Source: Cyanophora paradoxa (lineage: Eukaryota > Glaucocystophyceae > Cyanophorales > Cyanophoraceae). From it: a DNA stretch of 64,000 bases. The notes under the pieces are model-generated. The model ran no database searches, had not been told where the DNA came from, and was given only the letters and a program-made list of their open reading frames with translations. Made by a program: the position numbers and the translations under genes. Location of the stretch: the NCBI GenBank assembly GCA_004431415.1, contig QPMI01000522.1:186001-250000 (forward strand). The letters are read 5' to 3'. This document shows positions 1 through 10,657 of this stretch, in pieces. The stretch's first letter is position 1. Every line of letters starts with the position of its first letter.

Positions 1-219
1 GAAGCCGGGGACGCGGTTCTGGACGACGACGTCGGCCTGCTCGATCCAGCGGACGACGGAGCGGAGCTTGCGCTGGGGCCAGCGGGTGATGCCGTGGGAG
101 CGGCAGATCTTCTTGAGGACGGTCACGCAGACGCCGAGGCGCCTGGCCACGTCCTGGATCGGGTGCTCGAAGTTGGCGACCAGCTCTTCCCGTGTCACCC
201 GCGTACCCGACGGCGGCAT
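1..219 (-). CDS. RWP-RK domain protein, N-terminal part, cut by window edge
   Basis: The minus strand is open from an ATG at 217-219 to base 1 (73 codons) and runs off the window. The reading contains the RWP-RK helix-turn-helix signature: a stretch like VARRLGVCVTVLKKICRSHG followed by ITRWPQRK. RWP-RK proteins are DNA-binding regulators known from plants, algae, amoebae and some stramenopiles, often linked to nitrogen response or gamete functions. Which branch this belongs to cannot be told. The domain begins about 12 residues after the proposed start, so an upstream exon could exist. The product would act in the nucleus. Confidence 0.8.
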   Translation of the reverse strand, partial: MPPSGTRVTREELVANFEHPIQDVARRLGVCVTVLKKICRSHGITRWPQRKLRSVVRWIEQADVVVQNRVPGF

Positions 220-3200
220 CGCAATCGGGGTCGCCTGCGGCGCAATCGGAGTCGCCTGCGGCGCCTGCGGCTTTTAAGCCTTATATGAGAGACATGCTAA
301 TCTAAGGCGCTGAAACGAGTATAATTTAGCGGCGCACGGTGGCGGGGTCGCCCGAGCTTCTGGCCATATGCACGGGGCTGGCCATGGCACGCTCCGCTTC
401 CATCTCCCTTTGCAGCTTTGCGCGCTGCGCATGCGGAAATCAAACGCAGCGGCTGTGATGCGATGGCGAGATGGGCGCATGTGGCGATATCGACGTCAAT
501 CACTCGACTCGGGATTGCGAGGCGCACCTGGTCTTCCGCGAGGCGCCGCAAAAGGACCTCGTCGAGCTCGAAAGGAAGGGCCCCCTTGAAAACTGGCTTC
601 GGCGCCGTTGGCGCATGCGCGGGCGCCGGTCCGTCTCGCACGCGATTTTCCTCCGTCCTGCAGGCTGCAGCTGCAGCTGCAGCAGGCGGCAACTCGTTCA
701 TGGCTGCGGCTTGGGCTGTGCATGCGGAATTCGAAGCTGCAGTGGCGGAAGCGTGGTGGAAGGGGGCCGGCGGAGATCTAGAGGGGAGAGAAGAAAGGTG
801 GAGGGGTCCAGGGTTGGAGCGACCCTCGCGATCGCCATCACATGTACAGCTGCCGTCGACGCTCGCGATCGCGATCGCGATCGACCTTGCCGGGTCGCAA
901 TTTCCAGCGCCGCAGGCGTATATGTTTTCGTTGGCCCAGGTCATGGGACTGGCGGAGAGATCGAGGTGAAGGCTGCCGCTGATCGCAAACACGTGCGCCG
1001 TCGACGTCGCCGTCGACGTCGCCGCCGCCATGGACCCGGGCGCCTCCGGCCGCGGTGCCGGCCCCTCGTGTAACGCTAACGCATCTGCGGAGCCCCCACG
1101 CCCAGCGGGCAGTTCGCGTTCGCCGGCAGCGCTGTCGCTGCCAATTCAAAGAGTCAGAGAGAGAGAGAGAGAGAGAGATAGAATAGCGATCGCGGTAACA
1201 TAAATATACACATCGAGAGATAATAGCTATCAAGTTTAATTTAACCGATTGCGAAGGCTTACTGATTGCAGAACTTTAACGTTGCGAAATTGACGGTCGA
1301 CGTCGCGGCACTTTGGTCGAAGGATGGAGGCTCGCGATCGATCGCGATGCCGAAGGCGCCCGGGTGCGAGGCAGCAGCGGTGCCGGTGCTGGCCGTGGCC
1401 GTGGCCTCGGCACTGCCAAAGGGAGCTCGCAATTGGTTCGAAGGGTTCAAGTTCGGAGTCGGATTCGGGGAGGGGCCGCGGCTGGAAGGAGAGCGCGGGC
1501 TCGAGGACATTTGCGCGATACGGGAGCGCACGAGCCAGGGGGGTAAGAATTTGTCGTCAGCGCCTGCGACGAGCACCCCAGGGGGGTATGTATGAGCAAA
1601 CTCGAGTAGCACGGTGCACGTTCGTGTACATGTGTGAAATTTGTTCTTAAAAATGAATACTCATTCTGATCATGAGCTTAAAAAGCTTTAGCTATAGATT
1701 TCACGCAGTTGCCGAGCTATTATGATCACAGCAACATCATGATCAGAACTAATTATATATCATAGTATATAACGTTAACGGTAATTCGATGACGCGCTGT
1801 CGACATCATAGCAACCCTAAATCATTGAATCTAATTATAACGGCAATTCGAAAATGCTCGCGCTAAACGAGTATATAACGGCAATTCGAAAATGCTCACG
1901 TTAAACGTTCTGGTCACTCACCGTTCTTATGGATTCGCTCGAGATAGGTCGGGTTCCCGGATATGGGCACGAAGAGGTTCGAATTCGGCATGCGCAGCCG
2001 GCAAGCCGTGCGTATACCGGTTGAATTAATTGCAGATGCAGGGCCGGATGCGGATTCGGAGCGCGAGTTTCCCGCGGCCGCGGCCGGCCGCGGCTTTCGA
2101 AGGCGACTGCACTCGATCGCGAGGCCGGCCGCGGTGCCGTCGACGTCGTGCGCGCCGTGCGCAAACGATCGGGAGTTCTGTACATGTTCGCGCGGGAATG
2201 TTTTAGCTTTAGCCTCGAGATTTTCCGTTGCAATCGGGGCGGGTGCCATCACCTGATCATAGTCATATGCATGAAGCGTTCGATCAAAGGAGGCCGATCG
2301 TGAACGCTTGGCGGGAAGGGAGTGGGCGAACTTCGAATCACTCTCTTGCAGCGGCTGTCGGCAAGCTTCGTGGTCAGCTGCAGGCTGCTCCGCTCGGCAT
2401 CGCATATATATATAGGTACCGACCGCGGCTCGGGGGGAGTCGACATCGCTCACGCGTGCGCATGCGTCGGTGGAGGGTGAGTCGAGCGCGATGTGGTCTT
2501 GGGAAAAATCGATGTCATTGTCCGGCCGCGGGACGGCCGTTAGGCGACCGGGGGAGCTCCGCGGCCGGAGCCCTATAGCTAGCTCTAGGGGGAACGCGGC
2601 CGTACTCGGATTTGGTACGACGGCGGAGGCACCGCCGGCGCCGGCGACGGCGGCGCCGGTAATAAAATGACCGGAGGCTGAAAGGAAATCGAAGCGAGGG
2701 CTGTCGGCGTCATCGGATCTAGAGCTGACTACGGCCATCGATGTACATGTCGGGTTGGGCCGTAGTGTACAGTCGGCGCAACTAGTACTGGAGTCGCGAT
2801 CGGCCTGGCCCTCCATTGACATTCTGGCGGCTCCGGCCCAGTCGCGATCGGCCACATGCAAAGGCACCGCCAGCTGCAGGTGAAGAAAGCCGTCCTGCGT
2901 GAACGCACAAGGCCTAGGGATGTCCACGCTGGTCGACGTCGCCGCCGCGCTGACGTTACCGGCCGTCTCGAATTCAAGCGGGAAACCTGACGCATGCACG
3001 TGCGCATGCCCCGGACTGCCAGTGCCTTCGATGAATTTCTGCGCGGGAAATTCGAATATCAATCTCGCATGCGTCGGTCTCATGATCAAAATCATATGCA
3101 TGAGGCGTGATTAGCATTGTGTATGTGCGTATGCGGTTGCACTTTTGCACGTTTTTGCGATCGTCGCATGCGCACCAAAAAAGAAAGATGCTCGGGGTGT

Positions 3201-3939
3201 CCGTGATGAAGCTCAAGGGTCGGCGCTGTGGCGGTCGCTGGCAGCTCGAAGTTTGTGTTGTGATTAGAGCTGGCGGGTCCGCGGCCATGGCCAGGCCTAG
3301 GGCTTGGCTCGAGATATCCATCACCTACGACGTCGAACAGCCCGCGGTCGGGAGGGCTGGCGCCTGCAGCTGCATGTGGCATATGCATATGCATGTTGCT
3401 GCCCGCGACCGGCAATCCGGTACACGTAAATCCGCGAATGAGCGCCGGCGACAGGACAAGCTTCAGGAAAGAGAGAGGCTCGGCATCGTGCGCATTCGAA
3501 AGGTTGCAGCTGTGCGGGTGAACAGCGTGGACATGTACATGGCCATGTGCAGAGCTCGCCTGCGCATGCGGCGCCTCGGATGAGTCGGATTCCACAGCTG
3601 CAGGTACTTTGGATGCCATGGCCATATATGCATGAAACTAAGGCTGCTGTGCATGCTTCAAAGTGGACACGCGTGTTAGTTTTTGCACTAGTACTGGCAT
3701 TCGGTATTCGAAACTGCGCATGCAGCTGCGAGGCTCAGGCCGCTCAGCGACGAATATGCTCAGCAGCTGGCATGGTCCGCGCGTGGCCTAGCTATAGGAC
3801 TCCGGGAATTCTCACTGTTTTCTCAGGAGTCTGGAACTGCAGCTGCAGCTGCCGTTTACGTATACGTACTACGTATAATATACGGCCTTCCAGGCCCAGA
3901 GGCTGGCTCAATTGATTATAACTCGAGCTCATGATCACT

Positions 3940-4120
3940 GCAGCAGTGCAGCTGCCAGGCTGGCAGGCAGTGGCAGCTGCAGCCTGCAGCCTGCAGGCTG
4001 CAGCCTGCAGCCTGCGCAGGCCCTGAGGCTGCAGCCTGCAGGCCCTGAGGCTGCAGGCTGCAGCCTGGCTGCGCAGGCTGCAAATTCAAATGATTACCCG
4101 GTGTGACCTGCCAGGCTGCA
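3940..4120. repeat. Low-complexity CTGCAG/CAGGCTGCAG palindromic array
   Basis: The words CTGCAGGCTGCAG, CAGCCTGCAG and CCTGAGGCTGCAG alternate across about 180 bp, so the strand can fold on itself almost anywhere. A similar array occurs at 24128-24440. It is not a perfect tandem repeat; it looks like reiterated use of short palindromes. Confidence 0.75.
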
Positions 4121-4182
4121 ATCTGCAGAACTGCAGAATCTGTACATCATCATCTAGACTACTACTAATAGTCTAGTTACTC

Positions 4183-4389
4183 TACTAGGCGCAGTTAAAT
4201 TGCGGTGGAGTTAATTTGCCGAATTCGCCCAAAACTGCAAATTGCCGATTCCAGATTTCTGCTCTATGGCGGCCTCGGAAAACAGCTACCCCCAAGCAAT
4301 TGCCGTGGTGCTAAATTGCCGAATTCGGCCTCTCGGCAATTCATATTACGGCAATTATTTACCACGGCTAAAAAACTACGCCTACAGTA
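4183..4389. mobile_element. MITE-like element, degenerate copy
   Basis: It shares an internal core with the element at 4733-4961: AAATTGCCGAATTCG, AGCAATTGCCGTGGT-like words, GGCCTCTCGGCAAT and TACGGCAATT in the same order. The ends are imperfect inverted repeats (TACTAGGCGCAG versus CTACGCCTACAGTA). No coding capacity is present. It would be a non-autonomous DNA transposon; the mobilising transposase is not in the window. Confidence 0.55.
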
Positions 4390-4732
4390 GTAACAGTACT
4401 ACGCTATACCTATACGTAAACGGTACGGTAGTAGTTCCGTAGTGCTAGACACTGCTAGTGCCGCAGTGCTCTACGTATACTGTTATTACTGTACCGTCTG
4501 TACGTATACGGTATCATCGGCAATGATTCGGTATGCTACCGTAGTACGGTCACACTACTACGGTGCTACCGTACTAGTAACGGTAGTACCTTACACTACT
4601 ACGGTACTACGGTAGTAACGGTATACGTATACCGTATACGTACAGACTGTACAGTACTACCGGTACCGGCGCGGTCCGGCGGACCGGCGGCGGTACGTAA
4701 ACGGTATATATATATAACTAGTAAGAACACGG

Positions 4733-4961
4733 TACTGTAGGAATGCTTAAATTGCCGCGTAGTTAAATTGCCGAATTCGACCAAAACCGGAATTGCCGTG
4801 GCGATAAATTGCCGAAACTCTGGATTTCTTCTATGGCGCCATACAAAAGCGGCCGTTTCGCCATACCCCCTGAGAATTGCCGTGGTTTAAAATTGCCGAA
4901 TTCGGCCTCTCGGCAATATACGGCAATTTAAAACATCGGCTAAAAAAGCATTCCTACAGTA
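4733..4961. mobile_element. MITE with TA-flanked inverted ends
   Basis: The element starts TACTGTAGGAATGCTT and ends AAGCATTCCTACAGTA, a near-perfect terminal inverted repeat about 16 bp long. Inside are repeated AAATTGCCG words and no ORF. If the outer TA is the duplicated target, as in Tc1/mariner-derived (Stowaway-like) MITEs, the element proper begins CTGTAGG. The copy at 4183-4389 is a relative. Confidence 0.7.
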
Positions 4962-5282
4962 TACGTACCGGCCGCCGGCCGGCGGCTGCGACGGGGCCTC
5001 GGGGCCCCGGGCCCCCGGGCCCGGCTCCGGAGTCCGGCCCCCCGGGCCCGGGCCCCGGGGTACTACGGTAGTCCGACCGACTAGTACTCCGACTGTGTGA
5101 GTCCGTCGGTCCGAGTCGTCCGACACCAACTTGCTGGCAAGGACTCGACAAAGAGCCTCGACTCGGAGCTCGGAGTCACCTTTCATATGCAATAATATTG
5201 GCCATGGAGTCAAAACGCAGTGACTTTTTGAAAAGGCCCGGGCCCTGCCACTGGCCCACTGGCTGCCAGCCTGGCAGTAGGG

Positions 5283-5345
5283 TTGCCGTTTTAGCTCAAG
5301 TTTTAGCAAATCCACTAAAACTAAAAGTGCGCTCAAACTTGAGCG
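5283..5345. repeat. Dispersed repeat, copy 1 (AGCTCAAGTTTTAGC)
   Basis: The words GCCGTTTTAGCTCAAGTTTT, CCACTAAAACTAAAA and CTCAAACTTGAGCG recur in the same order at 5697-5790. Each copy contains the self-complementary pair CTCAAGTTTTAG and CTAAAACTTGAG, so it can form a hairpin. Confidence 0.65.
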
Positions 5346-5696
5346 TTTTAGCCTAAAACTTGAGTCCATACAAAGAGCGCCCATCCAACTTGAGAGAGGG
5401 GCGCTGCCTGCGAGTCTTCGAACCCAGCTATGTCTCAGCTACGTATATATGCCTTTCCTACCGGGTTCTCGCTCTAGACACACGATTTTCGGATAATTAT
5501 AAAGAAGTGCAGTCCTAAGGGGGGGTATGCGTAGGCCTTCCAAGGGCACCCTGGCCTTAGAAAAGGTGCTTAACTGGTAGGTTTTCAATGCAGAAGGGCT
5601 TTATATCCGATGGAAGTACGATTAACATCCCGAATGGGGCGGTTATGCGCCCAGAATAGGGCAATTCTGCCACCGGAACCCCCCCTCCAGCCGCGC

Positions 5697-5790
5697 GCCG
5701 TTTTAGCTCAAGTTTTAGCAGGGCCACTAAAACTAAAACTAAAACTTGACTAAAACGCTCAAGTTTTAGTGCACTCAAACTTGAGCGCGG
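5697..5790. repeat. Dispersed repeat, copy 2 (AGCTCAAGTTTTAGC)
   Basis: Second copy of the repeat at 5283-5345, with an extra ACTAAAACTAAAACTTGAC segment in the middle. It ends with the same CACTCAAACTTGAGCG. Confidence 0.65.
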
Positions 5791-5933
5791 CATCCCTACC
5801 TGGCAGCCTTGTGGGCAAGTTGTGGCAGGCTGAGGAGTCAGTGATCATGAATCATGATTCATGAGGATCCCCGGACTCGACAATTTGACGAGTGTCAGTG
5901 AGTCAGTGACAGTGACTCCCGGGTCCCGTCTCC

Positions 5934-5975
5934 GAGTCCCGACTCCCGACTCCCGACTCCCGACTCCCGACTCGG
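5934..5975. repeat. GACTCCC heptamer tandem array
   Basis: The heptamer GACTCCC is repeated five to six times without interruption, in a surrounding of GTCAGTGAGTCAGTGAC-like words (5880-6070). Confidence 0.8.
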
Positions 5976-6149
5976 CGAGTCCCGACTAGGGCTGGGTTCA
6001 GTCACTGTCAGTCAAAGTCAGAGGGTCTGACTGACCCGACTGAGTCACCAAATTGGCCGACTGAGGTTCTCTCAGTCCCATACAAAACCCTGCTGGGAGC
6101 GTGCCCCCCTGTGGGCTTTTTCCATCTGAAGCTCGACATGGATCGACCT

Positions 6150-6390
6150 AAAAAGGATCTTCTGTCGTCTTACCTCCAGAAAAACAACGAAATCTGAACG
6201 AAACCGCCCGCGCTAACTTAGTAACGAGGCTAACGGGGGCCGAATTCCTTTCATCAGTGTTCTTATAAGCTTTGCTCGCCTAACCACTCCCTACTGCCCG
6301 CGCACTGTGCTTGGCAACTTAGATGGATCGCATCTGGGTCATTTCCGGGTCATTTTCCTCAGTTTTTGCACGGTAGCCTGACTGAACCTC
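6150..6390 (+). repeat. Dispersed repeat, forward copy of an inverted pair
   Basis: Matches the reverse complement of 7998-8275 across nearly its whole length, including AAAGGATCTTCTG, AACGAGGCTAACGGGGGCCG, CTGCCCGCGCACTGTGCTTG and CACGGTAGCCTGACTGAACC. No ORF of note. The two copies lie about 1.6 kb apart in opposite orientation. They could be separate insertions of one family or the long ends of a decayed element. Confidence 0.7.
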
Positions 6391-7997
6391 AGGTTGACTG
6401 ATTCAGTCACAGTCAGGGGGGCTGAGCGACTTACGTATACACGGTAGCTATATATGCGGCGGTCAGAACCTGCCTTTGTATTTCGATTCAAAAATGATTG
6501 CGGATTTCGAATTGTCCGACGGTCGCGATCGATTCAACTTGCAATTGCAATTGCAACGGCGACGTTTCGGTTTCGCCGCTATGTACGTGTACCGGCCCCG
6601 GCGGTAACGGTATGTTCTGGTGAACACGGTGGATATCGATACACCGTAAATTCCGTAATATGATACTAATATCCTGGTATATATAATATGTGTTCGGAGG
6701 TGAATCGACGAATCGTTTCGCGCATATGAGCTTCAATCGCCCTCGAAATTGCTCCAATGGGTTTGGCCCAAATTGCTCTAATGGGTGGCAATTTCACTGG
6801 CAAACACTGGAAATGACCCTACTACTAGTGAATCGCATGGCAGTGATGTTATTACTAATTAATCCCAAAAATATTAATGCACTATAATTAATGAGAGACT
6901 TTGTTGTCTTTAATATCACTACCTACGGGGGGTTCGCCCCACCGTAGTCTCTCAAAAAAAAATGTTTAATTTAATGGGATTATAATAAACCTTACTAATA
7001 TTATACTATATTACCTGTACCTCATAGAACCCCCATTCCCGCAGCCCTGCAGCTGCGCATGCGCTGCTTATTCTTGATCATCGGATGTTAATCTGTCCGA
7101 AACACTCTCTATAGCTAATCACCGTGGCACGTGAAACATACAAGATGCGACTTGTACATGTAAGCTTATTGCAATTGCTAACCGTTGAACTTCGGAACAT
7201 GGTTTAATTCTATGCCCCCTGGGCAGCCCCCGCAGTGCTGGTGTCTAGAGGCTGTGGTCGGTAATTCACCAAAAACAATTTAATTATCATAGTATAAGAT
7301 CAAGAGGCCTTCACTGAGTCAAGGGCTTTAATTTTGAGGCACGCACCGTTAACGGGGGTACCCCATCCAGCAAGGTCTAATTATAAACGGGGCGCCCGGC
7401 TGTACATGTTAATTATAAAGAGCTTCCTGGTCATCAGGAGTGTCAAATATCGCTTAGATGTAGTTATAGAACGTGTAGATTAGTGCTGGGTTCAGTCAGG
7501 CTCCACCCCTGACCCAGTCTCTCAGCCCCCCTGCAGCTGACTGTGACTGCCAGGCCTAGGCTGATCATGAATCAGCTGCGCATGCAGTCAACCCGCGGCC
7601 GAGGTAGGGATATGGCCGGGGGGGTCAACCATTGGCCAGCGGCCCAGCCCGAGCCGCCAAAGCTCGGCCGCTGGCCCGGAGCTGGCCGCCAGCCTCCAGC
7701 CAGAACTTGACCAGCCAGCTGGCGGCCAGCCTCTTACTAGGAGTCTGCGGCTTGGTCGGCCAGGCTGCAGCTGGCAAGCCGGCCAGCCGTAGAGCCCGCC
7801 CTGTCTGATGAAAGCCTTGACGTAAACCCGATCTTATATCTGTTTTATGAAACCTGTTAATATCAAGTGCTGTAGAAATTAGCAAGCCTCGTCATCAAGC
7901 CCCACCCCTAGCCTCGAGCCTGCGCCCCAGCCAGCCCCACCGGCCGGCGCCAGCCGGCCAGCTGGTCGACCAGACCAGCGGCCATATCCCTAGGCCG

Positions 7998-8275
7998 AGG
8001 TTCAGTCAGGCTACCGTGCAAAAACTGAGGAAAATGACCCGGAAATGCATATATGACCGGTACGTACCCAGCTGCAGATACGTATACGATCCATCGAAGT
8101 TGGCAAGCACAGTGCGCGGGCAGTAGGGATCCCGGAGTGATTAGGCGAGCAAAGCTTATAATTAAGAACACTGGAGAAAGGAATATTAATTCGGCCCCCG
8201 TTAGCCTCGTTAGCACGGGCGGTTTCGTTCAGGTTTCGTTGTTTTTCTGGGGGTAAGACGGCAGAAGATCCTTTT
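7998..8275 (-). repeat. Dispersed repeat, inverted copy
   Basis: Reverse-complement partner of 6150-6390. It carries an extra insertion near 8050-8090 containing ATATATGACCGGTACGTACC. The similarity fades outside GGTTCAGTCAGGCTACCGTG on one side and GGCAGAAGATCCTTTT on the other. Confidence 0.7.
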
Positions 8276-8349
8276 GAAGGCCTCCCTCTCGCCCCCTCTA
8301 GCCCCGCGGAAAAGCACGTCCATCGTGTTGTTGAACGGTAACGCGGAAA

Positions 8350-8400
8350 CATGCGCATGCTCGCATGCGCATGCTCGCATGCGCATGCTCGCATGCGCAG
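8350..8400. repeat. Tandem CATGCGCATGCTCG repeat
   Basis: The 14-bp unit ATGCGCATGCTCGC is repeated about 3.5 times. Each unit contains the palindrome GCATGCGCATGC, so the array is strongly self-complementary. Confidence 0.85.
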
Positions 8401-8819
8401 TCACCATATAATTAATGTCACCTTGACGTCGACACTCTTTTATTTGAGGCCCGGGCTTAAGCTTCTTGAAAGGCTTTCAAGTTTAGGCATTCAAGTTTAC
8501 TAAGTTAGGCATCTGCGCATGCAGCTGTAGGGGTACGCGTACGAAGGGGGGCCGACTGGCCGCCGGCTGGCCGCCGGCTAGTCGGCTTGATTATATATAA
8601 GCTTTGACTAGGGCCGCATGCCAACTTGACGTGCCTGGCCACAGTGGCCAGCACCGTGGCACCGCCGCGGCGCTGCCGACTCACAGTACTAGTGCCGATT
8701 ACTACATCAACGACAGATTCGGACAGAAGCAGTCAACACTGACTCAACAGACGCAGGAGCCCCCCCGAATTTAATCGGGCCCCGATATCGATCGCTGGGC
8801 CGACGCTGGCTAGCAGTGG

Positions 8820-10657
8820 CTACTTGGCCGGAGCGCGAAGGCCCCGGGCGTAGTTGGGGTCGTACCCCGGCGGGCCCTCCATGGTCTCCATCCAGGAGTA
8901 CGGGGCCAGGAACCAGACCACCATGATGCTGGGTACGGCATTCAGGTGGCGTGCGGGGGTACGCCGAGGGGGGGGGGGGCGAGCGCACTGCTTGACGCCC
9001 TTGGTGACGGCGCCGGCGCGGTGCACCGCATTATCGTGGCAGTAGAGGGTACCGTTCGCCAACTGCCGCGACCTTTCAGTCCCTTCTTCGCGAATGGGAT
9101 CCTTAAGGCTCGCGCACCAGATCGAACTTGATACCCCACCTGGGCGCGCGAGTGCGAGCAGGGTCGCGTGAGATCATTGAGAGTACGCGGGGCCGCTGGG
9201 CGTGGATCCGCGTACCCCGGGGGGCCCTTGAGGTGCAGGCCAAAGTTCTTGGGGCGGGGGGGAGAGGGGAGGGGTACGGTCAAACAACGAGGCGGGGCCC
9301 CTCCCTCGAGGGGCGCCGCTCACCACGAACTCGGTGTGGCCGCCCTGCACCGAAAAAGGGGGGGGGGGGGTTCGGAGGGGGATACAGGGAGAGAGCGGGG
9401 GGTACGGGCTCGGGCACCTCGTAGTCGCTGCCGGAGTTGAGCCAGACGACGACGCCGGTGCGCCGCTGGCGGCCCTCGCCGTACCTGCGGGGTACACGCG
9501 CGTTACGAGGCGAGCCTGATGTGAGGGGGAGGGGAAGGGGGGGGGGGTAGACGCCTCCGAACAATATTATCTAGAGCCCTCACGGCCCCGCGGCCCCAGT
9601 TCGGATCGAATCGGGGGCGCGCGCTTGCGCACTTGCGGAACCACTCGGTGCAGTCGTCGAGGCAGCAGCCGTCGTTGTGGTAGCTGGTCGAGAAGACCGC
9701 CTCCGGCCGCACCGCCCGGTAGCTGTTTTAGAAATGGGAAGTTCCATAAGATCAATAAGAAGAGCAAGGATAGATTCTATTAGAAGTCACTTGAAGAACT
9801 GGACGCCGCGGCTCCAGAGGTCCTCGTAGGAGTACGAGGGCCCGAGCTTCTTCGTGATCTTCTCGAGGACCGCCCGCGTCTTCGGGTGCAGCTCGGGGTC
9901 TGCGAATCCGAGCCGGAGCGTCAGCCGGGGGCGGGGCGGGGGCGCGCGGGCGCGCGGGCGCGCGCCGTGCGGGTTGATGTTGACGCGCTGGCCTGCGCCC
10001 TCGGCCCCCTCCAGCAGGTGGTCCACGTCCTCGGCGTCCAGCAGGCTCAGCATCTGCCGCCGCCGACGCCGAGGAGCTGAGAACGGAGAAGGCGGCGGGC
10101 GAAGCCGAGCCAGGCCGGCGGGCGGGCGGGCACCTCGGGATCGTTGTAGGGGCCGGCGGTCGTGAAGGCGGTGGCGCGGTCGACGTACTCCTCCGGCCCG
10201 TGCCCGTGGTCGTGCTCGTGGTCGTGATCGTGCTCGTCTCCGTGGTCGTGCTCGTCTCCGTGGTCGCCGTGCTTGCACGCTGTGCCGCGCGGCGGCGGCG
10301 GCGGTACGGTGAGGAGGCTGTGCGCGCGGCGCGGCGGTGGTGAGGAGGCGGGCGGCGCGCGCACAGGCGTCGTGCTTGTGGCCCGCGTCGTGGTGCTCGT
10401 GCGTGCACTTGCCTGCGGGGGGGCGGAGGGTCCGATCGGCGAGGAGCGCATTGCGGACCGCTGCCGGCCGCGGCTGTCGCCGTCACGCGCGTCGCACCCC
10501 CGTGCTCGTGCTCGTGGCCGTGCTCGTGGCCATGGTGATGATCGTCCTCCTCTCCGTGGGCGGCCGCAGCAACGACGCACGCGGCGAGCGCCAGGGCGAC
10601 AAGAACGCCCCAGCGGCGGGACCCGGGCCGCCGAGAGAGTAGCACCGTGCTGTACAT
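8820..10657 (-). CDS. Secreted/ER 2OG-Fe(II) oxygenase-like protein with His-rich N-terminus (multi-exon)
   Basis: The first exon starts at the ATG at 10655-10657 and encodes a hydrophobic signal-like stretch (GVLVALALAACVVAAAA), then histidine-rich tracts (HGHEHGHEHEHG, later DHGDEHDHDHEHDHGHG). Further exons read LHPKTRAVLEKITKKLGPS up to GVQFFK, then an exon with STSYHNDGCCLDDCTEWF (9620-9720), then RRTGVVVWLNSGSDYEV and GGHTEF, then LYCHDNAVHRAGAVTKGVKQ and IMVVWFLAPYSW to a stop at 8820. The HND motif, GGHTEF and a distal NAVHR histidine resemble the HxD...H iron site of 2-oxoglutarate/prolyl-4-hydroxylase-type oxygenases. The His tracts suggest metal binding. Introns are GT-AG and C-rich. 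Family assignment is inference; the exon chain is approximate. Confidence 0.5.

Larger units (their letters stand above)
220..8819. other. 8.6 kb without a convincing gene, repeat-rich
   Basis: No ORF here shows a recognisable domain, and the longer ones (minus 297-1031, minus 1914-3101) are compositionally odd and rich in residues encoded by palindromic words such as GCATGC, CAGCTG and GATC. The stretch holds a GA microsatellite near 1156-1178, a twice-repeated 35-bp unit at 1836-1903, MITE-like elements, inverted repeats and short tandem arrays, listed separately. I read it as intergenic repeat accumulation; transcripts cannot be excluded. Confidence 0.6.

Noticed and set aside
297-1031. 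244-codon minus ORF and overlapping plus ORFs
   Set aside because: Frames open on several strands at once in GC-rich repetitive DNA; no family signal.
1914-3101. 395-codon open frame on the minus strand
   Set aside because: No domain, composition driven by palindromic words (GCATGC, GATCG), dense in repeats and no intron-style motifs; treated as chance opening.
8350-8400. CRISPR-like array
   Set aside because: Short perfect tandem repeat without spacers, in a eukaryotic context.
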